Assembly (NCBI GenBank): GCA_037179335.1 | Contig: JAKZHN010000028.1 | Span: forward strand, 186,001 to 250,000 | Direction: 5' to 3' | Origin: Cyclaneusma minus | Lineage: Eukaryota; Ascomycota; Leotiomycetes; Marthamycetales; Marthamycetaceae | Length of the DNA: 64,000 nucleotides | Shown: piece after piece, positions 42,390 to 52,821 of the stretch | Layout: every line of letters starts with the position of its first letter | Numbering within the stretch: position 1 is the stretch's first letter | Position numbers and translations under genes: made by a program | Notes under the pieces: generated by a model | Told to the model about the DNA's origin: nothing | Databases searched by the model: none | Seen by the model: the letters and a program-made list of their open reading frames with translations, nothing else

Positions 42390-44193
42390 CTACGATCTAA
42401 ACAGCCTTAGTCCCTGCTCCTCAGCAGGCACATCCTCCTCCTCACTAACCTCATCCTCCTCCCCCAAATTCATTTTCTGCCCCAACAGCGTCCCAAAAAA
42501 CCTATCAACAGCCTCCTGCTCCCAAGTCCCCCTATCCTCCGGCGCCATAAAATTCTGCAACTTCTCATGCACAGTAAAGCGCATCTTGCGGCCCTTGCTG
42601 GCCTTCGTATCCACAATCTTCTTCGTCTTAGCTTCCTTCATAGCTGCCCATTGCAATGGTCTAGCCGTAGCTGCTGCTGCGGCAGAAGAATCGGCCATAC
42701 GTTGGTCGACAAGCTCCTTCAGAAGAAGTTGGTAGAATTCGGCGTCGTCGTAGATCTCGGGGTCTTCGATGACCTTTTTCTGGGCTTGGAGGGGAGCGCA
42801 GGAGCGGGGCATCTTGGTGCGCTTGATGAGGCGCTCGGAGTTGGAGAGCTGGTCGGCGATCACGTCGGTGATGGTTTGTTGTGCGGTGCTCTTGAGCTGG
42901 CGCGTGCGCGTCACGGGCTGGGCTGTTGCGCCGCGGACTTTGGCGGACCACTTCTCTAATGTGGTCTGTCGGGTATCGAGCATACCAGATTCGAGACTTT
43001 CCATCCGTTCCCAGATCTTGGAGGAGGGAGTCTCGGCATCGATGTCACGCTTTCGCTTCTGCCCAGTCTTCGAACCGTCCGACTTCGCCAGCTGATGTCG
43101 AAGTTTATCCAGCGTATTCCATAATTTGATAGCTGCATCTTCCGCAGCCTTGTAGGGCTCAGTAGCGGAGTCCTTGGTTTCGTCCTCATCTGCCATGCCC
43201 AAGGTATTCACGGAAACCAACCCCTTCTGCAGCCGTATCCGGACATTCAAAAAGGAGTCGAACGTCTTCCGTTGCTGCTTCACGGCGTTACCTTTGTCGA
43301 CGTCTGCCTTTGCGGCTTGAGAAATCGTGGCGACCACGTTCTTTTGCGCCTCACTCATCAGTTTCCGCAGCTCTGCCCGACGCTCAGCTTCATTCTCGTC
43401 CATCTCGGTCGATTCCTCTGATACGTCGTCTGCTATATCATCGTCTTCGCCCTCGTCATCGTCTGACTGATCCGAGTCACTGCCGGACTGATCCGAATCT
43501 CCATCACCGGACTGTGCAGACTCATGGCCATTTCCTTCTATTTCTTCCGACTCAGAGCCATCGTCATCTTCGCCCTCTTCAGCCTGCTCCTCATCGTCGC
43601 TCGCCGACATGAAGTCTGCGGCAGTCGGTCGCTTACTCCGGGGGGGCTTGCCTTCTCGCGGCTTGTTGCTTCCCCTGAATGTGAATTTTTCGAATCGCTC
43701 TTCGTCGCTTTCGCCAAGCGCTTCATCGCTATCGATCTCCTCGTCATCCTCATCAATTTCCATGTTTTCGGCATCGGGGTCTGCAAAATGCTCTGCGGAG
43801 TCGTCTTCGTTGTCTTGGTCCTCCGGGAGGCCGTCATCGCTGTCGTCTTCGAGAGCTTTGCGACTAATTTTCGAACCGGCGTATTCAGGACCTAGGGCGA
43901 CCTCATCTTTTTTGCGGAGTTTGCTCTTGCTAATATTTTGTTAGAGCTCGTATTTTCATAGACCGGATAAATCGCAGCATACCCAACATTGACGTAGTGT
44001 TCCGTCCCTCCAAGCTCATCGGCCTCACTTCCATCCTCATCACTACTTTCCTGCGCCCGCTCTTCCTCGGGATCAAACTCTGGCACAAGTTAGCCTCCGC
44101 AATGCGCCGGTACAAGAAACAAGTCTGTGTACCTTGAACAGGCTTCTCCTCAAATGCTGCCAGCTCCTTGGCTCTTGGATTCTTGACATCCAT
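42390..44193 (-). CDS. BFR2: BFR2/AATF, small-subunit ribosome biogenesis factor
   Basis: CDS complement(join(42390..43929, 43983..44079, 44133..44193)), 565 aa. The two 53-bp introns are GTACAC..CAG and GTATGC..TAG. The start MDVKNPRAKELAAFEEKPVQ, followed by EFDPEEE and then HYVNVGKSKLRKKDEVALG, matches fungal Bfr2. A long acidic Asp/Glu/Ser region covers about residues 70-190. The AATF/Che1 region contains FDSFLNVRIRLQKGL and KWSAKVRGATA. The C-terminal TRAUB region has DDAEFYQLLLKELVDQR, KGRKMRFTVHEKLQNFM and RFFGTLLGQ. The protein acts in the nucleolus in the early processome that processes pre-18S rRNA. Confidence 0.95.
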
Positions 44194-44341
44194 CTTGGCG
44201 GATGTTCTTTTCGCAGTCGCAGTGCTCAGAAGTTGATGTGAAGATGGCCCAAAAATTATTTGTCGAAATTCCCAGGCAAAATGCGAAACCTTGGCACGCT
44301 AGCGGGCGCTAGCGGCCTGTCTTGGCGCATCTCGACCAGAA
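44194..44341. promoter_or_regulatory. 148-bp bidirectional promoter between BFR2 and IND1
   Basis: The two start codons are only 148 bp apart on opposite strands, so the promoters must overlap. The interval contains a close repeat of GCTAGCGG (44298-44315). No TATA box is evident. Confidence 0.6.
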
Positions 44342-45491
44342 ATGGAAAGAAGCTGGAGCTTCGAACGTTTAAACCGACATCGAGAGACCATGAAACGGCG
44401 ATTATTTTCTACACTGAGGAGCTTGCAGCATGAGAACCCTCTGGTATGCTTTGGGCTTCTGGGAGCATGATATCATTGGATTTTGAAGCTAATATCTGGC
44501 CAGGGGTTGCCGAAATCTGGTACTATTCCACGCATGCAGCGTGGATTGCCACAGAAACGACCTATCAAGGATGTGAAGAAAGTGATTGCTGTTTCTTCTG
44601 CAAAAGGAGGTGTGGGAAAGTCAACAATATCCGGTCCGTCTGTCTTCGTGTTCTGTATAGAATTCCCAGCTGAGTCTTGTGAAGCAAATCTTGCACTGTC
44701 ATTTGCACGTCTCGGTCTTCGCAGTGGTATCCTTGACGCCGACATCTTTGGTCCCTCGATACCCACGCTTCTCAATCTTTCAGGGGAGCCTCGACTATCA
44801 GCAAGTCAGTCAGGACTATTCTCTGCTTATTGAAAAAAAACGTATTAATGACAGGCAGATAACCAACTAGTCCCTCTGACAAATTATGGCGTCAAGTCCA
44901 TGTCCATGGGATACTTGGTTGGCGATGCAGCACCAGTAGTATGGCGCGGCCTAATGGTCATGAAAGCATTACAGCAGCTCCTCCACGAAGTAGACTGGGG
45001 AGGCTTAGATGTTTTGGTCTTAGATCTACCGCCCGGAACTGGCGACACCCAGTTGACCGTCACCCAGCAAATTGTTCTTGATGGTAACACATTCTCCCAA
45101 CCATCCACATCAGCCCTGGAACTGACACACACAAACACTAGGTGCAATAATAATCTCCACTCCCCAAGACATCGCTCTCAAAGATGCCGTCAAGGGTATC
45201 AACATGTTCAAGAAAACCACCACTCCTCTCCTCGGCATGATCCAGAACATGTCCTTGTTCACGTGTCCACACTGCTCCCAGAGCACTCACATCTTCGGGG
45301 CTCATGGCGGCGTGGCAAATGCTTGTAAAGAGCATGGAATTGATTTCCTGGGTGATATCCCGCTGCATGCGAGTATCTGCGATGATGCAGATCGAGGAAA
45401 ACCGACAGTTGTCGCAGAGCCAGAGAGTGAACGCGCGAAAGCGTTCATGGATATTGCGACAAAAGTGGGAAAGAAGATCAAACTCTTGTGA
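44342..45491 (+). CDS. IND1: IND1/NUBPL, mitochondrial P-loop ATPase for complex I iron-sulfur cluster assembly
   Basis: CDS join(44342..44443, 44504..44633, 44685..44804, 44859..45083, 45142..45491), 308 aa. Introns are 51-60 bp and all keep phase. Starting at the in-frame ATG at 44390 would give 292 aa with MKRRLFSTLRSLQHENPL, a convincing mitochondrial presequence, so that may be the true start. Mrp/Nbp35-type features are the deviant Walker A SSAKGGVGKST (about 67-77), DADIFGPSIPTLLNL, LDLPPGTGDTQLTVTQ, and the conserved CPHC pair in LFTCPHCSQSTHIFG that binds the bridging Fe-S cluster. GLPKSGTIPRMQRGLPQK is typical of fungal IND1. It delivers Fe-S clusters to complex I in the matrix. Confidence 0.93.
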
Positions 45492-45971
45492 GCGACCTGG
45501 GCTAAGGCGATATCAAAAGACGTCAGCACGGTGCTGAAATACATGGCGGTTTGCTTGTTTCACAGCAGAGTCTCTCGCAATCACCAATTCATTATACCTT
45601 GTTACTTCTTGTGACTTTAGCAAGCCTTCCAAACTGTTCCACTTATGAATGGCTTAGCAGCAGAAACGCCTGAAGTATAAACTTGGGTGTGTCTAGGGTA
45701 ATTTGACATGGTGAGAGAATATTCACCTCACGACAGATATTCTGGGACAGGAATTATCTATCTCGACAAATTATTATGCTTCCGACTCAATTTCATCTCC
45801 TACCGCTGTCCGCTTCCGCCTTCAAAACAAATCTTCCGTTCCCCAAACTCAATTTTGTTTTCTGCCCAAGGAAATTCCTGCGCAGAATTCCCGCGACCTT
45901 GTTACCGTCGGCGATCCAGAAAAAGATTTCACTGTTCACATCTTACACTTTGCCGAAAGTACATAGCAATC
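45492..45971. other. Intergenic, no gene seen
   Basis: 3' flank of IND1 and 5' region of the next gene. The frame of the next gene is open upstream to 45708, but the ATG at 45972 is preferred because the upstream stretch is not protein-like. Confidence 0.45.
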
Positions 45972-46946
45972 ATGGACTCACGCGCAAATCTTGCGAAACA
46001 GCGCCCACGCAGCTCTACCCCAGGGGAAGCCGAAAGATCCCAAGCCTCCAGAGTCGTCTCTATGCCTGGCATGGACGAGCCCTCCGAGTCTACTCGATCT
46101 CCGAATCCGAACAACACTCGCAATAACTCCTCGCCACCTAAGCAGCGTCAGAGACCGTCGATGCATTCGGATCCAGCCGTCGTCTTCGATCAGCAACCTA
46201 ATGGGACGAAATCCATGCGCCTGCTCGGACAGTACTCTCAAGAGCTAGGAGCTACGCAAAACGAAGCAGAAGCTCTGTTTTTAGAGGCTTTGGACTTTGA
46301 TCACCCGGAACTGTTTCATCATCTCAATGTGAGGCCTCAATCAAGGTTCTCTCTCGCTCAATTGGTCGCCAGCTTAAAAGCTGGAGAAAATGCTCGTTTG
46401 GATATGAGCTCCAGACAGCCAGAAACTCGCACAAGCACAAGCACTGCGGTCCCGCAACCCTTGCTACCTCTTCCGCCTCCACAGTCTTCTCCTTCTATGA
46501 AAGATCCGGCTGCTATGCTCCCTGGCGAGGGTCCAACGCTCGAGCAGAATCCCGCACCAGCATCTGCTCTGGGTCTACCTGCCGTTCTCTCTCTCAATGA
46601 ATTAAGTCGCAACCCTCAGGAAAGCTCAGCGGCCGCATTCCCTGCTACACCACAACAACTTCCCGTCTCAGTGCCAATCGTCTCCGCTGCTACTGCCCCT
46701 GTGTCTCTGGGCCCCGCGACTTCAAGCACGGCTTCCGTCCCACCTATGGCTCCCACTGCAGCTCCTGTACTGGCCCCAGTCATTGTTCTGACTTCAGGGG
46801 TAATTGTGGATGATCCAAATGAAGTTGTGAATGCAAACGGCCGATGGGCTTGCAGAGTCCAGGGCTGTCAGGGGAGCATGGTCAATAAGCGCGATAGAAA
46901 TCGCCACGAGAGACATAGCCATAGCGTCTTTATTCGACGCCGTTGA
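45972..46946 (+). CDS. Low-complexity protein with a single C-terminal C2H2-like zinc finger, copy A
   Basis: Intronless, 324 aa, beginning MDSRANLAKQRPRSSTPGEA. The N-terminal ~75 residues are Ser/Pro/Arg-rich and probably disordered. A helical stretch (about 80-135) contains GATQNEAEALFLEALDFDHP. A Pro/Ala/Ser-rich region of ~125 residues follows. The last ~48 residues form an ordered module: VDDPNEVVNANGRWAC, then CRVQGC with 12 residues to HERHSH (C-x4-C-x12-H-x4-H), ending FIRRR. The same module ends the protein encoded at 47613-48863. The finger could bind DNA or protein. I do not recognise the family beyond this module. A start at 45708 is possible but less likely. Confidence 0.7.
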   Translation: MDSRANLAKQRPRSSTPGEAERSQASRVVSMPGMDEPSESTRSPNPNNTRNNSSPPKQRQRPSMHSDPAVVFDQQPNGTKSMRLLGQYSQELGATQNEAEALFLEALDFDHPELFHHLNVRPQSRFSLAQLVASLKAGENARLDMSSRQPETRTSTSTAVPQPLLPLPPPQSSPSMKDPAAMLPGEGPTLEQNPAPASALGLPAVLSLNELSRNPQESSAAAFPATPQQLPVSVPIVSAATAPVSLGPATSSTASVPPMAPTAAPVLAPVIVLTSGVIVDDPNEVVNANGRWACRVQGCQGSMVNKRDRNRHERHSHSVFIRRR

Positions 46947-47612
46947 GGCCCGCCATTCTGTTTTCGCTCGGTGGCCATGGGAGGGTGTTGTTTTCGGGGG
47001 TGGATGTAGGGCGGAAGTCAAGATAGATGTATGGTCCGGGTCGTCCTGGATATTTGCGTTTCTCCTTTCAGGTTCGCATAGTTAATAGCGAACTGGTAGC
47101 GGCGTGGACTTTTGCGTGGTGTAATTAGTTTTCTGCAAAAACACGTACATTTCTCTTTCACTGCTTTCCGAAGTGTAATGACTCGACAGCAAGTGGTGAA
47201 AGCGACAGCAGGAGACAGGTTTGTGAGCAGATCATAGGTAGGAAACAAAGCCTCGGGAGGTCAAGTGACTCGGTTCGAATGGTGAGTCGAAAGACACGAA
47301 TATCAACTAAGATATGATCGTACGCAGTAATACCAACTGGCGCTTAAAGCTAGTTCTTCATATAAAATCTAGTCGTCTCCTACTGCCTTCGAAAAACGGC
47401 TTCTGAAGGTGTTTGGCCCAGCGCCTCCTGCAAAACATTGCGTCCAAGTCCGCCCAACGCCGTCTTCCTTCTGAGCCAGAGCAACTCCTCGATCTGCACC
47501 ATAACCTTCACTTGACGCAAACCACTGCGTATTCCAATTTGTACCAGAGAACCTCCTTCGCCTCACCTCACAGCTGTCAGCACCCGTTATTCAAGACTCG
47601 ATAGCAGCACCA
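46947..47612. other. Intergenic, no gene seen
   Basis: Spacer between the two zinc-finger paralogues. No further repeat or coding exon noticed. Confidence 0.45.
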
Positions 47613-48863
47613 ATGGCGTCCCCCAATCGACCTACCACTGCCACCGTCCCCCCGGACGCTGAGGCTCAAGATGCGCCCCTAGGAGCTTCAAACGCGGGTC
47701 CAGCAACTGCTACACAGCAACCACAGATCCCACAAACCCAAAGATCCCGTCCCTCAGCTGCTTGTGCCCCAGCTGCTCGCATCCCAGCTCCTCACACCCC
47801 AGCTGCTTACGTCCCAGCCGCTCCTACACAACAACCACAGATCTCGCAAACCCAAGGATTCCGCCCCTCAGCTGCTCGCATCCCAGCTCCTTACACTCCA
47901 ACTGCTCCTACACAACAACCACAGATCTCGCAGACCCAAGGATTCCGCCCCCCAGCTGCTCGCACCCCAGATTCTTACGCCCCAGCTGCTCCTACACAAC
48001 AAACACAGATCTCGCAAACCCAAGGATTCCGCCCCCCAGCTGCTCGCACCCCAGATTCTTACGCCCCAGCTGCTCCTACACAACAAACACAGATCTCGCA
48101 AACCCAAGGATCCCGCCCCCCAGCTGCTGCTGCTCCTCGAACCCCAGCTACTCGCACCCCAGCTACTAGCACCCGAGCTACTCGCGCCTCAGCTGCTCGC
48201 GCCCAAGAAGAACAGCAGCGCATCTTGTCCAACTCACTTGAACGTGCGCATGCCAATGCTGCCGCCAGCCCATATGGTTTCGAACCCCGAGATGCGCGCC
48301 CAGGTGCGCACCCATATGTTCCGTTTCCTTTGAGCGCAGGTACAGCAAGTGCTACAAAAGCACCTCTCGAGCGAGCCAAGGCTGCCGTAGAATCCCAGCG
48401 ACAAGTCGAGATCCACAAGATCAAAGAAATCCGTAACATTGCTTCTCAACCTCCTGCGCCCTATTCCAGCGTTTCGCCAGCCCAATATGAAGCAGACCGC
48501 CGCGAGGAGACCAGAATCATGGCCCAAGACACTATGGACGTTTTGAACGCAATCAATGCTTCTGTCAAGCCCGATGCTACTGAGGACCACGTGCGAACGG
48601 CTTACAGTCAGATTGATATCGCTAATGCGAACAGGGACAGGTTGGCAGATAGAACGCTCTTGGCTTATCATCGGTCAGGAGCTGCTGCTGCTGAGGCTGC
48701 TGCAAACGCCCCTACTCCAATTGTCGATGACCCGAACGAAACAGTCAAGGCAAATGGCCGATGGGGCTGCAGATCCAAGGGCTGCGAGAGAGACTACAAA
48801 TACAGGGGAGACAGAGGTCGACATGAGAGGCAAGATCATAAGCTTTTTATTGCACGCTTTTAG
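47613..48863 (+). CDS. Pro/Ala/Gln repeat protein with a single C-terminal C2H2-like zinc finger, copy B
   Basis: Intronless, 416 aa, beginning MASPNRPTTATVPPDAEAQ. Residues about 70-170 are a tandem 28-residue repeat with core TQQPQISQTQGFRPPAAR, with a diverged copy before it. A helical region (about 245-365) contains LERAKAAVESQRQVEIHKI and AQDTMDVLNAINASV. The C-terminus is the module shared with the 45972 gene: VDDPNETVKANGRWGC, CRSKGC with 12 residues to HERQDH (C-x4-C-x12-H-x4-H), ending FIARF. Gene order and the shared tail suggest an old tandem duplication in which the N-terminal parts diverged beyond recognition or were exchanged. Function unknown. Confidence 0.75.
   Translation: MASPNRPTTATVPPDAEAQDAPLGASNAGPATATQQPQIPQTQRSRPSAACAPAARIPAPHTPAAYVPAAPTQQPQISQTQGFRPSAARIPAPYTPTAPTQQPQISQTQGFRPPAARTPDSYAPAAPTQQTQISQTQGFRPPAARTPDSYAPAAPTQQTQISQTQGSRPPAAAAPRTPATRTPATSTRATRASAARAQEEQQRILSNSLERAHANAAASPYGFEPRDARPGAHPYVPFPLSAGTASATKAPLERAKAAVESQRQVEIHKIKEIRNIASQPPAPYSSVSPAQYEADRREETRIMAQDTMDVLNAINASVKPDATEDHVRTAYSQIDIANANRDRLADRTLLAYHRSGAAAAEAAANAPTPIVDDPNETVKANGRWGCRSKGCERDYKYRGDRGRHERQDHKLFIARF
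47825..48115 (+). repeat. In-frame 84-bp tandem repeat within copy B
   Basis: Near-identical starts at 47825, 47909, 47993 and 48077 (ACACAACAA(A/C)CACAGATCT), exactly 84 bp apart. A diverged copy lies at 47708. 84 bp is 28 codons, so copy number can change without breaking the frame. The near-identity of neighbouring copies suggests recent expansion. Confidence 0.9.
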
Positions 48864-51104
48864 GCGTTGCCTTCGCACAGTGATCAGGGGTGGATATTGG
48901 GGTGGATGTTCAGAGTCGCGAGTTGAGGAGTAGGTGGATGCAGGTACTAGAGGGTTCTCCAACCGTAGTATGGCAGCGGCCGAGCGCTGGCTAGGAATTG
49001 CCGAGTTGCTATCTAGCGCTGCCTAGGCCTTCAAATGCACTACCCTCATACTCTCAAAGAATACTACGGTGTCAAGATTGCATGCGAGCTTGTTTCGCCG
49101 CACTATTGAGCTACATACCCACCCGATTTTCCGAATACAAAGACTTCACTTGTTTGCGTGAGATTTGCGGCCCTGTAACCGCTATCAAACATCTACGCTA
49201 TGAGACATATTGCGACACTAAGCATATCCTTTCGACAGCAGCTGAGATGATCAGCAATGGCAAGTTCTGGAGCTGAGGCTAAAATCCCTATAAAAAACAC
49301 CTTGAGCTAGAAATCGGGAGCTAGAAATAGCATCTTCGAGGATGAAGTCGATACACCGAAAGGCTGCCACAAAGGGAGAGAAGAAACACCGAGAACACGA
49401 CTGACGTTCCATTCTTGATGTGGGTGTTGCATACGATATTGGTTTCCAGTAGCGACTGATCGCTGCCTTTTATACCCGGAGCTGAAGTCACTATCACGTG
49501 CCCTTTGAGTTGAATTAGGAAGGGCATGAACGTTACACGGGTTTCAGACTCTGAGCCTGACCTGGAAGTCAGGGCTGCTGCGTAGGCTGGAAAAAGCGAA
49601 ACTGACTAACAGAGGATCTTGGGGGAAGAAGTATAAACAGACCCATCATCGCACCTTTGAATTCCCAACTGAAATCATCGATCCAGGAGACCTCATGGCA
49701 TGTTGGCTCCCCAGCTTTCCTGCATCCGATCGTATTGCTATTGGGTGTGTTGTCAACAATGGTCGTGGCAGAAATGAAGAGCATCTTCTCCTCCATGGAC
49801 AAGGCGAGCCGAGCTAGTTCGATGTCAGTGACAGGCTATTGGTTCGACGGCACTCGATTCGACTTGCGGCAGCTTTTTCAGAAAAGGTGCTGACACCCGT
49901 CGATTTTTGATCTCGTGGACAGCTCTCAGCTAAGATAGCCATTTCCCCTTGGTGTATCCTGCTCTCGAGCGCGCAGCTGGCATGCGAAAGGTAATTATTT
50001 CTAAATCCATGCAGTAGCCACTGGCATCGAAATAATTCGCGGCCGTCCAAACTAGATGAGTCAAAAAATAAGTAAGGCCTGTATGGGTGCTTTGGCGCGA
50101 CGGTAGCAGAGGTGGCGTTGATCGCAACCCCACTCTTGTAAACTCTCTTCCACACTAGCACTTTGTTCGATTCCTCTCCGGCGCAAAAATACGCTTTGGA
50201 TGGGAAAACGCAGTCAAAGACGCGATCGCCCTCCCCACACTCAGATCCCGGATAGCAGAACTTGCACACGAGACTGTCGACCGCACTGTCAAACACGATG
50301 AAATGATCGAACGCATGGCGATCGATGAGGCCAACGCAGCCCTCCTTTAAAAGGCGCGCATAAAATCGATCTTGCCAGATGGCACCAATCGCGAGCGCAG
50401 GCTCAAAAGGTATCTTTTCGGCGTACTGGAACAGCGAGAGCAGATCGCATACGAGTTTGCGCATGCACTCTTGGAGATGGAGCGACCAGTGGTGACGACG
50501 ACGAGTCTGCCCAAGCCTCGCCTGGTCCAGCAGCTGTATTATTTTCAGAATTGTCAGCGCTGGCGTCACCACCGTCGGACCCGTCATCTTTCTCCGCCTC
50601 AGCAGGGGGTTAGTACGCATTGGGATCCTCACGCTCGCCCTCAGACTTTTTTCAGCTTGATGAGCGAGAGCTTGAACGTGATGCTGAAAATGCTGACGAG
50701 GCCGTTGGCGAGCCGCATATGGAAGAAGGAGAGATTAGAAAGGAGGAGGTTCCTGAGGCTGGCGTTGAGGGTGTTCACGATAATAAGACTGATCTGTAGT
50801 GGATGAGGACGTACAGCGGTCCCATAGGGGCGTGGAAAGGATGCTTTTGGGAATCCGTGTTAATAGGATACAGTGAGGTACTTTTTGATCGTCGTTAGTA
50901 ATTGGCTTGGTTGGGAGATAGTTGTTTGGGGTTGAGAAGGAAAAGCTTATTATATAGGGTTTCCAAACTGTCGAAAGTCCCAAATCACGAACTAAGGAAC
51001 TTAGTACCGCAACTATAACAATCCCAGTGGCATTCACAGGTTCAATCCGAACTATTAATTAGAGTTAAAATCTAAGCAGCTACCCAAGCTTTTCTCATCC
51101 ATTA
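48864..51104. other. 2.2-kb region without a supported gene; possible coding remnant near 50149-50350
   Basis: One plus-strand stretch (about 50149-50350) reads like protein: FGWENAVKDAIALPTLRSR, then ETVDRTVKHDEMIERMAID, ending in TAA. It follows a possible CACTAG acceptor, but no upstream exon keeps its frame. The overlapping minus-strand frame (50632..49814, 272 codons) has no recognisable domain. I treat the region as unannotated or as a decayed gene. Confidence 0.35.
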
Positions 51105-52821
51105 TCAAACATAAATATAGCACAAATCCACACTCCCCATATCCCCCCCAATACTCAACCCCGCTGTAATATCCATAACCTCCCAAATCTGCACATCCTC
51201 CCCGCTCGGCCCCACACTCAACACATCCTCCAACGTCCCATTCGGCGCCGAAGTATTAGACATAACAATCTGGCCCCCTATATCATCCACCCTCGGAAAC
51301 ACACTTTCCTTTGTCAAATTCGCCGATGCCAGTGAAGCCAATGCAGCTGCGGAAATGGTGAGAGTGGCGCCATTGGGCAACGTCATGTTATACCCATCTC
51401 CCGAACTCTCCATATCGTTATCCGCTGCGACAGTATACATGCCCTGATCCTTATACACCGTCTTGACAGCAGAAGACAGGTTCAGTTGCATGAGCTGCCA
51501 CATCCACCACGTGCGGTCGATCTGTGCATGATGCAAGAAGAACATTGGATCTCCGGGTGAGGAGAAGAGATCTCCTCCGGGGTCGCCGCCGAATGTGAAG
51601 TGGCCGGCGCTGTGTACGCCGTAGAAGCCGGCGCTGAAGTTGCCTTGCATGGTGTTTTGGAAGTCGAGGATGTTGTTGTTCTCGGTTAGGAGACTGTAGG
51701 AGTCGTTGTCCTTGCTCCAGCGCGAGGAGACCCAGACGCTTATGTCGCGTTTGAGACAGCGGGGGTTGTAGGTGAGGCCGGTGCCGTTGCCGACTACGGT
51801 CACTTCGGGCTCTGCTAGAGTGGGAGCGACAGGGCCGAGGTTTACTGTCATGCTAGATTTTATAATGTTAGTAACTGTATTGAGCAAGTCGAAGTGGAAA
51901 GGGATGGGTGTTTGCGAGCTCGTACTGAGGCACGAGGTGAGTTGTGGGTCAGGAGAAGTACTTACTTGGCAAAAGGTCCAGTCTCGACACAACCGCCCCC
52001 GACACCGGGTGGAATGCAGTCGAGACCTGTGGGCAGAGCGTTTGTGCAGTTGTGTGCTTCATAAATGCCGTTTCCGGACATGCTATAAGCACTGCCATCG
52101 AAGACAGGAGAATTTATAGGGTCAAAGGCTGATTTCCCCCAGTTCCAATACTATTCGGGAGTCAGCTTGGGACATCATCTAAAAGAGGAGGTCGACGACG
52201 TGGTTCCGAAGAGAAAGGCTGGTAATCGATACGGGTAATTGGAGTAGAACCTTTCGACTCGTATTGCTGAAGTCAGGTGGAAAGAACTTACAGGTTGGTG
52301 GCCCGTATAACCACACTCCTCTCGAAGGGCGGTCTCGTATGTATAAACAAGGTATCTGTGCCATGACAAGAAATTGGCGGTACCATGGATGGTGAGAGTC
52401 TGGTTGATGTGTGTAGCCACAAAATCGTCGTATCGGCTTCTAGCGCCCGGAACTTCTGATGTCGTGTAAAGCGTCGGTTTGCTTTGTAAACACAAGACTG
52501 CATCTGTGTATGCCTTTCTAGTTTCGTTTGACAGAGAGCTCCTGGAAGGGCGTCAGTCATGTAAACCCACAGACAGCTTTTGGGTGGCGACACTCACCAT
52601 TCTTGCCTGATGGTTGCATTTTGGAGTGTACAACTTGGTGAATACCCCTGTGCTTTCAAGGCCGCCTCGTAGAGGCCTAGATTTGCAAGTGTCGCGTTGG
52701 CCAAACTGTCGGTCTGGGATGTCGAAGCAGGTGTGAAGGCATCGATACCGGTATGAAACAATGTCACGGACAACAGCAGACATGTCCAGGCAGCTGTTGT
52801 TGGCCGAGTTCGAAGATGCAT
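51105..52821 (-). CDS. Secreted tyrosinase-like type 3 copper protein
   Basis: CDS complement(join(51105..51852, 51966..52150, 52292..52541, 52598..52821)), 468 aa, with three introns of 56, 141 and 113 bp. An N-terminal signal peptide is likely (AAWTCLLLSVTLFHTGIDAF). The CuA site has His in FVATHINQT, TIHGTANF and LSWHRYLVY. The CuB site has HSAGHFTFGGD and MFFLHHAQIDRTWW. Several N-x-S/T sites (NATL, NQTL, NMTV, NLSS) and Cys pairs fit an extracellular protein. Fungal tyrosinases hydroxylate monophenols and oxidise diphenols towards melanin-like products; some relatives are only catechol oxidases or o-aminophenol oxidases. The short form, lacking a long C-terminal cap domain, resembles secreted members. 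Copper ligands appear complete. Confidence 0.9.
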
